Positions 34,757 to 44,700 of a DNA stretch of 64,000 nt are shown here, piece after piece. The position numbers were made by a program, and so were the translations under genes. Within the stretch, counting starts at the first letter, position 1. Each line of letters begins with the position of its first letter. A model generated the notes under the pieces. The model was not told the origin of the DNA. It saw nothing but the letters and a program-made list of their open reading frames with translations, and did not search any database. The stretch is from Anastrepha obliqua (Eukaryota; Arthropoda; Insecta; Diptera; Tephritidae), in NCBI RefSeq assembly GCF_027943255.1, contig NC_072893.1, positions 119,845,784-119,909,783 of the forward strand, read 5' to 3'.

Positions 34757-36619
34757 TTACATTGTAAGCTTTAGCAATTTACATCCATTTTTATGTTTCA
34801 ATTTCTTTAAAAATTTAGTCATTATATCTGCTGCATTTGCATCAGAATTTACAAAATGTACCTCGATTTCGCCCTTTTCAAACAACTCACGGACGTAATG
34901 AAATCTTAAATCTATGTGTTTACTGCGCTTATGCACCATCGGGTTCTTCAGCAAAAATTGTGCACTTTGATTATCGCAATGCATGTTCGTAGGTTCATTT
35001 ACGTATCCGTCATAGCCCATTTCACGCAACAACGCTCGAAGAAAAACAACATCTTTTGCGCCTTGACATAGAGCTATATATTCTGCCTCCATTGTACTGA
35101 GGGCAACGATAGACTGTTTTTTTGATTCCCAAGAAACCAGACCATCAGACATGAATACTACGTAACCGCTGTATGACTTGCGATCAGATACGTCACCAGC
35201 CCAGTCGGAATCTGTGTAGCACACCAAATTTTCGCCTGTAGATAAATAAGTTATTTTCGCTGCTGCACTCTGCTTCAAATATCGTAACACGTGCTTCGCG
35301 GCTTTAAAATGTTCTTCATGTGGATGATTATTAAATTGTGATAATTTAGATACAACATGGGCGATATCTGGCCTAGATATTACCGCCAGGTACATCAACC
35401 CTCCGATTAAACTTTGGTATCGCATCGCGTCAATATCTTTACACTGCTTCTCACACTTCTTGAGTACCATGCCATCAACCCAAGGTGTAGTTGCCGACTT
35501 GCATGAGTCCATTCCCCATGTTTTAAGAAGTTGATTCACATAATGTTCTTGATGGATTGATATTGTGCCAGATAACTGTGCTTTTAACATGCTTTCTCCT
35601 TCTTTTGTTTCCATTAATGCGTAATTTTCCGAAAATTTTATTGAATAACCGTATTCTATGGCTTTGCCAATTGAGAAAAAATTTGATTTTAGTTCTGGAA
35701 CATACCACACATTTTGTAAAATTAAGTTCATAAATTCCGTTTTTAAGCTCACCGTACCTATACCTTCCGCATAAATTGTTTTTCCCGTTGCAAGCACTAT
35801 TTCTTGCCTTCTGGGCTCAATTGAGTTGAAAAGACTTTGTTCCATACACATGTGCGAACTAGCACCACTGTCCAAAATCCACATGTCACTATCATTTTTT
35901 CGCTCTTCAAACAAACAACATGCCTTTTCATTTCTTTTTTCTTTAGGCATTGGCACTTTACATTGGGCACGTATATGCCCCTTTTTGCCACATTTAAAAC
36001 ACACAATTTTTTGTCGACTTTTGGACTTGGCCAAAAACACCTTTTCATTAGGAGTTGAACACTTTTCATTGTGGCGTATTTCGCTTTCCAAAATTTTTGA
36101 CACCAACGCATCGAATTTCGGCAAGGTATCCCGGCTTTCAATAGCCACTACAAAACTTTCCATCTCATCAGGGAGACTACAGAGAAGCAAAATTGAGATG
36201 AAATCGTCTGGCACCACAATTCCTATTTCTCTAAGATCCTCAACAATTGAACGAAACTCATTTACACGCGCTGCGAACTTGTCTTGCATGGAAATTTTGA
36301 AGTGTATTAACTTTTTAAATAGAGCAACCTTACGCGCGGCACTATCTGTGCAATAAATTGAATTTAGGACCCGCCACGCTTCCTTTGAAGTTGCACAACT
36401 TTTTACGTGTATTAATTCGCTAGATTTTACGCACAATGTAATTGTTGCCAATGCTTTCTGGTCACTTTTTACCCAGAGAGCCCTTGCAATCTCTTCGTCC
36501 GGCTTTTCGCCAACCACATATTCCCACAAATCTAATGTTACTAACAGGCTTTTTACCTGTACCGACCACGTCGCGTAATTGTCCTGGGAAAGTTTTTCAA
36601 TATTTGCGATTGCACTCAT
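34757..36619 (-). CDS. Gag-protease-RNase H fusion of a deleted copia element
   Basis: This 620-aa frame starts MSAIANIEKLSQDNYATW, the copia Gag N-terminus. A CCHC knuckle (CFKCGKKGHIRAQC) follows near residue 209, and an aspartic protease active site (WILDSGASSHM) near 250. At about residue 345 the sequence jumps from KAQLSGT to ISIHQEHYVNQLL, a block that lies after the catalytic part of RT. Integrase and the YVDD core are therefore absent. The RNase H domain follows with YTDSDWAGD, STMEAEYIAL, CDNQSAQF and DIMTKFL, so its acidic residues are present. The join keeps frame and no stop intervenes. By comparison with the intact copia about 680 residues are missing. It may still make Gag particles but needs a helper for RT and integration. 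Confidence 0.9.
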   Translation of the reverse strand: MSAIANIEKLSQDNYATWSVQVKSLLVTLDLWEYVVGEKPDEEIARALWVKSDQKALATITLCVKSSELIHVKSCATSKEAWRVLNSIYCTDSAARKVALFKKLIHFKISMQDKFAARVNEFRSIVEDLREIGIVVPDDFISILLLCSLPDEMESFVVAIESRDTLPKFDALVSKILESEIRHNEKCSTPNEKVFLAKSKSRQKIVCFKCGKKGHIRAQCKVPMPKEKRNEKACCLFEERKNDSDMWILDSGASSHMCMEQSLFNSIEPRRQEIVLATGKTIYAEGIGTVSLKTEFMNLILQNVWYVPELKSNFFSIGKAIEYGYSIKFSENYALMETKEGESMLKAQLSGTISIHQEHYVNQLLKTWGMDSCKSATTPWVDGMVLKKCEKQCKDIDAMRYQSLIGGLMYLAVISRPDIAHVVSKLSQFNNHPHEEHFKAAKHVLRYLKQSAAAKITYLSTGENLVCYTDSDWAGDVSDRKSYSGYVVFMSDGLVSWESKKQSIVALSTMEAEYIALCQGAKDVVFLRALLREMGYDGYVNEPTNMHCDNQSAQFLLKNPMVHKRSKHIDLRFHYVRELFEKGEIEVHFVNSDANAADIMTKFLKKLKHKNGCKLLKLTM

Positions 36620-36674
36620 TTTTCCGTATCAACGCGATACCCAAAAAAGAAACAAAATCAATTGCCCACGTGAT

Positions 36675-36688
36675 CTGGGCCCATAACC
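36675..36688 (-). promoter_or_regulatory. primer binding site (initiator tRNA-Met type)
   Basis: On the minus strand GGTTATGGGCCCAG lies two bases after the 5' LTR. The same word follows the LTR of the intact copia at 50451. Copia elements are known to prime from an internal part of initiator tRNA-Met, and this word fits that. Confidence 0.75.
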
Positions 36689-36690
36689 AA

Positions 36691-36942
36691 TGTAAGGTTA
36701 TTTTACCTTTATATAACACATCCGGGAACAAAGGAAACGCACGTTTAAACTGCTCGGTTGCTTTATTTCAACTAACTGTACATATTAAAACTAAGAATAA
36801 CGGCTGAACCAAAATGTACATAGCCAACTATGATTCTTACAAATCATGGCTTGCTACGATTCTTACAATCATTGTTTGCTGTGATTCTTACAATCACGGG
36901 TTGCTATGATTCTTATAATCATGGGTTGCTATGATTCTTACA
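36691..36942 (-). repeat. 5' LTR of the deleted copia element
   Basis: 252 bp, no difference from the left LTR found by eye, with the same internal 25-bp tandem units. Confidence 0.93.
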
Positions 36943-37200
36943 ATTCAGTTAAATTTTTTCTCCAAAAATTATTTGAACGAAAAACATTAAACATTTCCCT
37001 TCAATCAAATACTATATTTACTCCAACAAAAATGTTTCTCCAAAAATATTTTTCCAAGAATGTTTTGAACAGAAACCATTAATTTTTTTTCTCCAAAACT
37101 ATTATTCCATTAAATTTTTACTCGAAAAAAAATTAAAATTTTTTTTTTTCAAAAAACTTTTTTTCCTAATTAAAAAAAAATATATTTTAAAAAGAACCAT
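36943..37200. repeat. AT-rich degenerate tandem array, right part
   Basis: This continues the array of 33430-34386 in the same phase across the copia insertion. Confidence 0.7.
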
Positions 37201-37249
37201 AATTGTGTCATAATTTTCTACATTTCCAATTATACAGATATATATATAT

Positions 37250-37512
37250 AAAGGGTCCGCCATATTAATTAAAAATGCTATAAAAAAGAAACTACTCAAT
37301 ATATTTCCAAACTGTTTTTTTTTTTTATTTTGAAGTACAATCCTTCCGGTTAATGATGGAACACATTCATATGGCTGCCTCGGCTAGCCATGCACCATCC
37401 CATACGATCGGTCCAATTTTTCAACACATTTTCGATTGTATGCGGCTGTATTTCAGCTATGACATTGCGTATGTTGGTCTTCAGTGCATCAATTGTTGCT
37501 GGTTTGTTGGCA
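37250..37512 (-). pseudogene. rosa-like transposase C-terminal fragment
   Basis: The minus strand reads ATIDALKTNIRNVIAEIQPH, IENVLKNW, RMGWCMASRGSHMN and a stop near 37350, the usual end of a rosa-type transposase. It is followed by non-coding sequence ending at GGGTCCGCCAT, which resembles the element terminus GGGTGGGCC seen at 7051. The rest of the transposase is absent and the fragment abuts the shared segment at 37513. Confidence 0.7.
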
Positions 37513-37612
37513 TAACACCAGAGAATGTTAATGCAATGAGAAGGAGCAAATGTTAAAAGAGCTTTTTCGAGTTCTAATTTATAGATTCATAATAAGGTCA
37601 TTTCAAATTCAA
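37513..37612 (+). repeat. about 100-bp segment shared, inverted, with 40620-40726
   Basis: AGAGAATGTTAATGCAATGA, AGGNGCAAATGTTA and AATAAGGTCATTT occur here on the plus strand and at 40620-40726 on the minus strand in the same order. Both lie beside rosa-like transposase pieces, so the segment probably belongs to that element family. Confidence 0.75.
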
Positions 37613-37799
37613 CTATCTTCACGAGTGGGGAATTCCAGATATTTACCACGCGAGTGACGCGAGTGGAGGGTTTCTATATTTACTTACCACGCTAGGACAA
37701 GAATTCAGATATTTTCTGCGTTTACCAGACTACTGAGGAAGTTCATAAGATTTTTCGGCACACTACTAAGGAAATCGAAGCGAATAAATTTGCGATTAA

Positions 37800-37935
37800 G
37801 AAGGCCGCGCGGCAGTTAGTTTGTGGTGCAGAAGCTAAAGTCGGCGGAGTTATTCGTTTTGTTTTTTGCACGTATTTAATTCAGGTTCAAGTCCTGAAGT
37901 CATATTTTTTTTCTTGCACATTTTTTTTTTTACAA
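37800..37935 (+). repeat. tRNA-like SINE-like copy A
   Basis: A B-box-like word GGTTCAAGTCC (37883-37893) is followed by a T-rich tract. Related words in the same context occur near 38347, 40186 and 40365. Confidence 0.35.
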
Positions 37936-38134
37936 TTCAAACCAGGAAAGTTTGGTAAAATTTTTGAGTTTATTTTAATTAAAATTTCTTTAAACTACTG
38001 TTTTTTTTGTATTTTATAAATGGAAATTTCTTTTCGGTATAAAATAGTTCATACTGGATATGACCTGATTTTTATATAAATCAATCAAAACAGAAAGTAT
38101 GTACATACATCTACAATCTATTTGATCAAATCCA

Positions 38135-38270
38135 AATTATATTGATGAGAAAATATCATTCTAATATCCGTCCAGAAAGCCAAACGCGCATACACACATG
38201 CATATTCATATAATTACGCATACAAACTTTCAACTAACGCAGAATATGTGCATGAGTGATTTAGAAAAGA
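38135..38270 (+). repeat. segmental duplicate, copy 1
   Basis: ATTGATGAGAAAATAT, TCTAATATCC and TCCAGAAAGCCAAACGCGCA recur in the same order at 38602-38720, so a segment of about 130 bp is duplicated 460 bp apart. The tail CATACAAAC-TTCAAC-AACGCA is also shared. Confidence 0.75.
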
Positions 38271-38279
38271 TCATTAATA

Positions 38280-38405
38280 ATTGTAGATTAGCGCAATCGT
38301 GAAAGACGTGTTGTATATGCAGTACATCGTCTCATATTTGACTCAGGTTCAAATCTTGTACACAGTTTTTTGTTCGATATTTTTATATTATTTCATTTTT
38401 TATAT
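38280..38405 (+). repeat. tRNA-like SINE-like copy B
   Basis: GACTCAGGTTCAAATCT (about 38340-38356), followed by a T-rich tract, parallels copy A. Confidence 0.35.
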
Positions 38406-38596
38406 TTGATTTAATTAGAATTGATTTAAAATAGTGTATTCAGGTTTTTCTAATACCTGTTATTTAGAAATTTATTTATATAACATTATTCATACTTCAT
38501 TTGAATTAATTTATATGTAAAACAGCCATAAAGGCAATCATATGAATATGCATTCCTATATTGAATCTCTTCAGTCAAATCTGAACTACTTACATA

Positions 38597-38725
38597 CACA
38601 TATTGATGAGAAAATATTCTAATATCCATGGATGCATCCAGAAAGCCAAACGCGCATACACGCATATGTATATAAATATATACAAATATATACAAACCTT
38701 CAACGAACGCAAAATGTATGCATAT
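38597..38725 (+). repeat. segmental duplicate, copy 2
   Basis: Second copy of the 38135-38270 segment, with a few extra TA-rich bases. Confidence 0.75.
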
Positions 38726-38779
38726 AAAAAACACCAACTGCGACCGTCTTCTTGTCCGTCAGTGAAAAGATGGGATATA

Positions 38780-39112
38780 TATACCCTATGAGCAAAAAGA
38801 ACCGGGAAGGTGATGTTGACTGTTTCCTTCGATTGCCGAGGCATAGTCCACCATGAGTACCTTCCATCGGGCCAGACAGTCAATAGAGAATATTATTTAT
38901 CCGTTTTGAAACCTTAGAGAGATGCTGTGTGTTGCAAACCGCCGGAAATGTGAGCAAACAATTCTCAGATTTTGCATGATGATAACGCGCCATCGCACTG
39001 ATCAAAGAGAATACAAATCGGCCTGCCGGGGGTGTTTGGAGGACTGGGTTAAGCGTTGGCACATGTGTGTTGCTTCAGACGGGTCATATTTTGAGGGAGG
39101 TAATATAAATTT
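38780..39112 (+). pseudogene. mariner transposase remnant (internally deleted)
   Basis: The plus strand reads FDCRGIVHHEYLPSGQ, TVNREYYLSVLK, then ILHDDNAPSH with the second catalytic Asp. It then jumps to DWVKRWHMCVASDGSYFEGG, the mariner C-terminus. The section with the third catalytic Asp is missing and stops occur in between. Confidence 0.8.
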
Positions 39113-40069
39113 GTCTTAAATTTAACTCTGTTTTGTTTAATTTAAATATTCCCGGTACTTTCTGATCACAAGGTACATATATGCGGCTTTGCGGACAGCA
39201 ATGTGTGATTCGCTGTAAGTCGCATTACCTCGCGACTGTCGCACAGTTAGAAGACATATTTACATACATATAAGGGTGCATACATACATACGGAGCCGCG
39301 GCCACTCGACATGACAAAAATTTAAGATTTATCAAATATTGGCAAATAATTCCACGCGAAATATTCCAATGTTGACTATTTTCGAATGGTCGCGAAAATT
39401 GGCATATGGGCGGCTCGTTTTATGAATGAAATTGAAATATGAGCTCTAACTTATGAATGAACTTTTTGTTTTTGATCTAAATTGTTCAGCGCCGTCGCTG
39501 ATAGAATCATTGAATGTATGAACGTGCATGGATGTAGTAACATATGAATACAATTATTTTGTAGGAAGTTTAGAAGGCAAGTAGGTATATATGTATGTAT
39601 GTATATATGCTAGGACATAAAGTCGGTATATATGTATGCATACATAGAGCAGAATTGTTTTTGCACTTGTTAGGAAGAAACTCGTTCACTAGTGCGTATG
39701 TGTATTTGATTTCTTGTAAGAATGTGATGTGGTATGACATGTGTACATACATAAGTCAAGGTTATTTGGACATACTTGCATATGTGATATGATGTTCTTG
39801 CGCTTGTGCATTATTGTTTTTCATATACAAATGTACATACATACATATGTATGTAAATGCTGTCGAATACATAAACTATAAATTGGCATACAATATAAAA
39901 TAAATGTTGATTTATCTTAAACCGTTCTTTTTTTCTGAATGCAAATACCTCCTATTGACATGTACATACATATTATGTACTTATGTATATTTCATATACC
40001 ATCATTTATTTACATATAAAGTATACGTTCATTTATGTACATATGTGTGTAATGAAAAACTTCATGAAT
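39113..40069. other. no gene seen; TACATA-rich
   Basis: Many TACATA/TATGTA words (39240-40040) form low-complexity sequence. Short frames here follow from that. Confidence 0.5.
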
Positions 40070-40240
40070 TACTTTCAGAACTTTATTAAAATTTATTCGC
40101 GTGGCGCGCATGCACAAAACCTTTTGTTCACAGGCGCAGAAATAAACGATCTGCGTATTTATCCTCCCCACGTGACTCGCCATCAATTCTCGGCACAAAT
40201 ATTTTTTTTCGTTTTTAAATTTTTTTTTTTAATGTAATCG
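40070..40240 (+). repeat. tRNA-like SINE-like copy C
   Basis: CCCCACGTGACTCGCCATC then TTCTCGGCACAAAT followed by T-rich sequence resembles copy D at 40315-40440 in order and spacing. Confidence 0.4.
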
Positions 40241-40314
40241 TAAAAAAATTTGTAATAAATTTTATGTATCCGCTTATCATTTCAAAAGTAACAAAATGGT
40301 CAAAAAATAAGCAT

Positions 40315-40445
40315 TCGAGGAAAGAAACGCACCGCCTATTTTTCCTCGCCACATGTTAGACTCGAGTTCAATTCCCGGCGCAAACTTTTTTTTATAAATT
40401 TTATTTTTTAAAATCGTTTTTTTTTTAATGTAATTGAAAAAAAAA
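40315..40445 (+). repeat. tRNA-like SINE-like copy D
   Basis: AGACTCGAGTTCAATTCCC and GGCGCAAAC, then a T-rich tract. The middle resembles a B box (GAGTTCAATTCC). Confidence 0.4.
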
Positions 40446-40605
40446 AAATTATGTAATAAATTTTACGTATTCGCTTATTATTTCAAAAATACGAAAATAG
40501 TACAAATTTAATTGGTTTAATGTCGAGGTGAGAAATGTGTTGTGTGTTGAGGTGAAAGATGTGTGGTGTTTCTAATTTTTGTGTGGGCAAAAGTCAGTGA
40601 GGTGT

Positions 40606-40990
40606 CTATAAACTCGGTGTGATAAATGACCTTATTACAAATCTTTCAAATCTCAATTGTACTAAAAAAAGCTTACAGTAACATTTGCACCTTCTCATTG
40701 CATTAACATTCTCTGATAACACTGCTCTTTGACGGCACCCAAAAGATAATAATCCACGCGGTCGGTCACGCGTTGGTTTGTCAATAAGCAACCCAGTTTC
40801 TCTTACTTTTTTCGCAAAGTAACGCACATACGCTTCATTCGGTGCTTTTTTTCTTCCCATTGCCGTACGTAATTTTCGTACACATTCTGCAACATTACCA
40901 TGATTTTCAAAGTAATGTCGCAATATTTCCCAGCGTTCTTTGAGCGTATGCTCAACCATTTTCGTTCAGCGGAAGAATAAAACTAATTTT
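40606..40990 (-). pseudogene. rosa-like transposase N-terminal fragment fused to the shared 100-bp segment
   Basis: The minus-strand frame begins MVEHTLKERWEILRHYFENH and VAECVRKLRTAMGRKKAPNE, a transposase helix-turn-helix, continuing to YFAKKVRETGLLIDKPTRDR. After about 74 residues it passes into the non-transposase segment shared with 37513-37612 and ends at 40606. The catalytic domain is lost. It looks like a deletion derivative keeping the element's 5' end and a terminal segment. Confidence 0.7.
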
Positions 40991-41047
40991 CTGTAAAATC
41001 AGATGACAGCTAAGTGTTACCATTCTTCAAATAATACCTAGTTCAAA

Positions 41048-41116
41048 TCCGTAACTGTACTTTAAGAAAATGCAAAAACAAATCCAATATCTTGAAAATT
41101 CTGACTACTCTTAACT
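41048..41116. mobile_element. right-end fragment of the 44.9-46.3 kb MITE family
   Basis: TTAAGAAAATGCAAAAA, CTTGAAAATTCTGACTA and CTCTTAACTCCTTAA match 46242-46303 in order with a few changes. Only the right end is present, and it abuts the exon candidate at 41133. Confidence 0.7.
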
Positions 41117-41132
41117 CCTTAAAAAAGCTTAC

Positions 41133-41249
41133 ATGTTTGTAAGGCTATGCCTATGTCATTGTCTGTGTACTTATCAGTCAATTTGGCAGACTCAGTTAAT
41201 TCCTCGAATATTTGCAAGACATCATTCTTATTTGAACTGTTTTCCATAT
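41133..41249 (-). CDS. candidate N-terminal coding exon of an unknown host gene
   Basis: On the minus strand an acceptor TTATTTGCAG precedes ATATGGAAAAC. The frame then reads MENSSNKNDVLQIF, EELTESAKLTDKYT and DNDIGIALQT before a GTAAGC donor (41127-41132). Reading on from the upstream exon at 41306-41339 across a 56-bp intron also keeps frame (RDAMLIA-D-MENSS). Composition looks like real protein. No family is recognised. Downstream exons would lie below 40600, but that side is transposon debris, so the gene may be truncated. Confidence 0.4.
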
Positions 41250-41305
41250 CTGCAAATAATGAAAAGTTGTAAGCATATTACTCGCCATTTCAAAAGTTAA
41301 TTTAC

Positions 41306-41339
41306 CTGCAATCAACATAGCATCTCTTCCAGTAGTTTC
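41306..41339 (-). CDS. candidate upstream exon joined to 41133-41249
   Basis: ETTGRDAMLIA in the minus sense ends at a GTAAAT donor (41300-41305). It joins the next exon in frame through a 56-bp intron (41250-41305), close to the 57-68 bp introns of the kelch gene. Its 5' limit is not clear, because a TGA lies upstream in the same frame and a further acceptor would be needed. Confidence 0.3.
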
Positions 41340-42183
41340 AATTCAAAAAATTAACAATTGAGCGCTTAGAGCTTTTACCTGAATCGCTGCAAAATTTATA
41401 AGTGAATATAAAAACAAAACTTAGTTGATTTCTTAGCTCTCAGCAACGTTGCTGCACTATTAAAACGGCCGCTCACTATACCGTGCACATCTGCCAGACT
41501 ACTTGCTCAATTTGGCACATACTCTTGTTCTTTGATCACGCGAGACAGCAATTACTAGAAATGAAAAACCATATTCCCCTCTATTAATGTAGTTGTGAAA
41601 AAGAGCGCGCTTTGATTGTACTGTATTTTTACATAGTTGTAAGATTGTAATATATTAAAGTAATAACAATGTTTTAATTAGTATTTCTCACACCTGAAAG
41701 AAATCTCTCTCACCACTATTCGATTAAGAATGCCAGCCAGCTGCGCTCGCCACTCTCTAACGCTTGCAATGCTGAGATCAGCACTGCAGTGCGCTTGCTC
41801 ATTTAAGTTGAATGCGCATAGGTTGGTGGTTAGTATGAGTTCGTTTGAAAGGCGGTGAAGTTGTTGACTTCGCAACGAAATGTAAGTAATTGACTATTAA
41901 ATGTCCAGTTTTTGTTTTTTTTTTTTGCGTTGAATGTTAATAAATATTAAGCAAGTGCAGCGTAAATCAAGTTAAAACAACAGCATTAACGACTTAAGTG
42001 GCATGTGTGTAGAGTCGGCGCTCCGTGCTTTGCTTTTATTAAGGGCCTCGCCTCATTTGAAAGCGTGATTTTTGGGTGTTTCTTTAAAAGCGTGTAAAAC
42101 GGAAACGAAAAAAAAAACTATTTTTTGTTTGAGTATTTTAATTTTTCAAACATTGTTAAAGTTTAAAAAATTTTTTTTGACCA
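41340..42183. other. no gene seen
   Basis: Non-coding. The block at 41450-41530 is GC-richer and could be a promoter for the minus-strand exons, without direct support. Confidence 0.4.
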
Positions 42184-42784
42184 TACGAGGTTTGTTCAAA
42201 AAGTTGCCAGCCTTCAAAAAATAGTCTTCACATAAACAATGAACACAAATATAGCCGATTCTACTGGACCTACTTTTTGATAAAATAAAATTTAAATATG
42301 CAACAGTTATGAATTTTTCTATTTTTGGCTTGGACTATTTGTATTATTATAAAAAGGAGACGAAAAATACTCAAGTATAGAGTTTTTAGAGCGAGGAATG
42401 ATCGACAATTTATATAATATATTATTTTTTATGTGTTAAAATTACAACAACACTATATGTATAAAAATCAACGAAATTTTTCTTCACACCTCAGTAAATT
42501 AAAATGTAATAAGCAATAAAACTTCAGGTCCCTTAGAATTTGTTAGTCGTGGTCGTCCTCGTGCTTTGGGTGCTACGGAGGTGTATGACACGATTGATTT
42601 CTGGGGGCGTTCATCTATCCATAGCGGAAATTTACGTTGTTTTTGTTGTAGTGGTTGAGTATTCCTGCTGAAATATTCGTAATTAGCGATTAGCGCCGTT
42701 TTACTACCACTGTTCTCGTGTGATGATGTCTTGTGTTCTAGGTATAATAGCAAATTTTGATTTCTACGCCTGAGATTTCATTAA
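42184..42784 (-). other. unknown sequence with an 84-codon minus-strand frame
   Basis: TACGAGGTTTGTTCAAAAAG at 42184 resembles a mariner terminal repeat, but no partner end was found. The frame at 42499-42753 contains KFPLWIDERPQKSIVSYTSV and APKARGRPRLT, an AT-hook-like GRPR patch. No domain is recognised. It could be a last exon or transposon debris. Confidence 0.25.
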
Positions 42785-43085
42785 TTTGCTGCAAGAAGGG
42801 CTTGCTGAAAGAGCAAAGTCTTGCCCTAGCTAGACTTGGACATACGCATAAATAGTGGAACTGACTTTCTTTCACCCTTTCCGCTTCACAGCTTCTGCAG
42901 ATGGGATTGAAAGGGAAGTTAAGTCTAGATGCGTGATCCCCTTTCGTACTTCACTATGTCCTCGCCATTACTTAGCTGTAGTAATTCCTTATTGTAGCGT
43001 ATCCGGTAGATATCATCTTGCAGTCGTTGCGTACCAAACAGCCTTCGCGGCCCTTTCCTTCGAATAGTCTTAGACACGATTTATC
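42785..43085 (-). pseudogene. non-LTR ORF2 C-terminal zinc knuckle remnant
   Basis: The minus strand reads GDHASRLNFPFNPICRSCEA then ERVKESQFHYLCVCPSLARA. This is the C-x2-C...H-x3-C knuckle with the following CP-LA-R block, as in the RNase H-bearing tails at 3560-4480 and 59160-60330. Upstream RNase H sequence is not readable. Confidence 0.7.
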
Positions 43086-43919
43086 TTTAGAAGTCATTGC
43101 CCAGCCTTCACAGCCGCATGCAGCCTTCATGGCCGTATTATTGACTGAAATTGAAGTAGTTTGTCATCTCTCGTAAGATGTTGAGATTTTGGTAGTTTGG
43201 TATGAGCGAAATATGGTCTGTTTTCTGACGCAATCTTGCTTTGTCGTTTTGAATGATTATCTTGACCCCGAGTTACTTAAACGAATGTATGGCCCTCGAA
43301 ATGGTAAGTGCCAATTACCATTTCTTGTGGCTGTCTTCACTCTACATTGCGTGAAATCTTCAGATTTTTAGTTTTTTCTGCATTTATTTTTAAATCTTCC
43401 GATTTCAACACCTTTCTTAATGCTGAGAAAAAGTTCGGCCAGACATTTTTTATTTCGCGCGATTATCGCGACGTCATTGACATTTGCAATGGATAATATT
43501 TTTGGGTATAATTTCAAAATTGGACTTACAGTTTTTTTATTACACAAAAATAATGAGCGTTCAAAAATAAAAAAGGATATTTGTCCAAAGTGTTGTGTGT
43601 ACATATAAATATGACGGCGCTCAATGTGTTAAAACTGGTATTCAAAAGAAAAAACCCGTAGCGTAGTGAGATCTTTAATTGCATTTGTTTGATTGTGATT
43701 TGATTGTGTAGAATGTTAATTTATTTATACAAATACAAAAGGAACCCCCACAAATTTGCCATCAATCAGCTGTAAAACATTCCATTAATAGGCTTCAAAA
43801 AAAAAATTAATAAATAAAAATAAAAATTAATACATGCAAGGAAAATATATAATTATCACTCAATTCATATCAAATTACAGTAATACTATTTGATGGGGTG
43901 TGAGCCCTCCCACTACCCA
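43086..43919. other. no gene seen
   Basis: AT-rich, no supported feature. Confidence 0.45.
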
Positions 43920-44700
43920 AACTACGAGGGGAATTCAAATAGTTCCACAAGTGAAGAGACAGAAGTGAAAAATTTGTTTTTATTTAAGCTTCCGTTTCGA
44001 TATTTGTTACTATGGGAAGTCCAATACACTTTTAGATTTTTTACAAAGCTTATTTCTGGTATGGCTTGAAAAATTAAAATACAAATTTATTCCTCAAAAG
44101 TGATATTGTCACCTTCAAAGTGCTCCTCAGAAACTCTAGCCCATTTATGCTAGCATTTGATCCAGCTCTCCAAACATTTCTGGAACTCTACCATCAAAGC
44201 CGTCTTCGATTTAAAAAATTGTTACATTACTTCCTTTCGACTATTGACTCCTTCAAGCAGAAATCAATCAGGGAATGATATCAAGTGGATCAGATGAATT
44301 CGATGGTTGTTGAATGGTATTCGCCTCGATCTAGGTCAAAAATTTACGAATAACGATGACACTATGCGATGGTGTGTTTTCATGCGCCGAAATTCACGAG
44401 TTATGTTCCCACAAACCCCTTCTTTTAGTCGGTTTCTTTCTTGACTAAAAACGATGTGGTTTTTTTTGGTCTCGGTTCATTCGGAGCACACCGAGCTGAT
44501 TTCTGGATTGCGTGTCGTTATCATAAACCTAAGACTCGTCACGAGTAAGGATGCAATTGATAAATGTTGGGGTGGATGCAGTCTTCAAAATAATGTCCTT
44601 GGCGATATCAATGCAGTCCCTTTTTTGTATGAAATTCAGAGTCCAACTTTGCAGCAACAGGGACCAACTAGCAGAATTATACCTGGAGGTTTGCCGTTGC
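43920..44700 (-). pseudogene. mariner-type transposase remnant
   Basis: On the minus strand, through stops and shifts, the mariner order is still readable. LTRDESWVYDNDTQSRNQL is the TGDE-W block with Gly replaced by Arg. MNRDQKK-like sequence follows, then HENTPSHSVIVIRKFL (Asp of HDNAPSH changed to Glu), a QQPSNSSD block, EFQKCLESWIKC and EEHFEGDNITFEE. The stretch between the first and second blocks is shortened. ACGAGGGGAATTCAAATAG near 43923 may be the 3' terminal repeat. Confidence 0.7.

Larger units (their letters stand above)
34387..36942 (-). mobile_element. internally deleted copia-type LTR retrotransposon
   Basis: Two 252-bp LTRs (34387-34638 and 36691-36942) with TGTAAG...CTTACA ends look identical by eye. 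The short direct repeat ATTC flanks the element (34383-34386 and 36943-36946). The sense strand is minus, with a primer binding site inside the right LTR and a purine tract before the left LTR. It encodes one long frame that keeps Gag and protease but fuses them directly to the end of RT and RNase H. Identical LTRs mean a recent insertion. Confidence 0.93.

Noticed and set aside
35523..36807. ORFs overlapping the deleted copia on the other strand
   Set aside because: They are shadows of the 620-aa frame. The piece at 36442-36807 also runs into the LTR.
38486..40237. Several small Tyr/Ile-rich ORFs
   Set aside because: They arise from TACATA low-complexity sequence on both strands.
41678..41875. 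65-codon minus-strand ORF as a gene
   Set aside because: There is no domain or splice link, and the composition is unremarkable.
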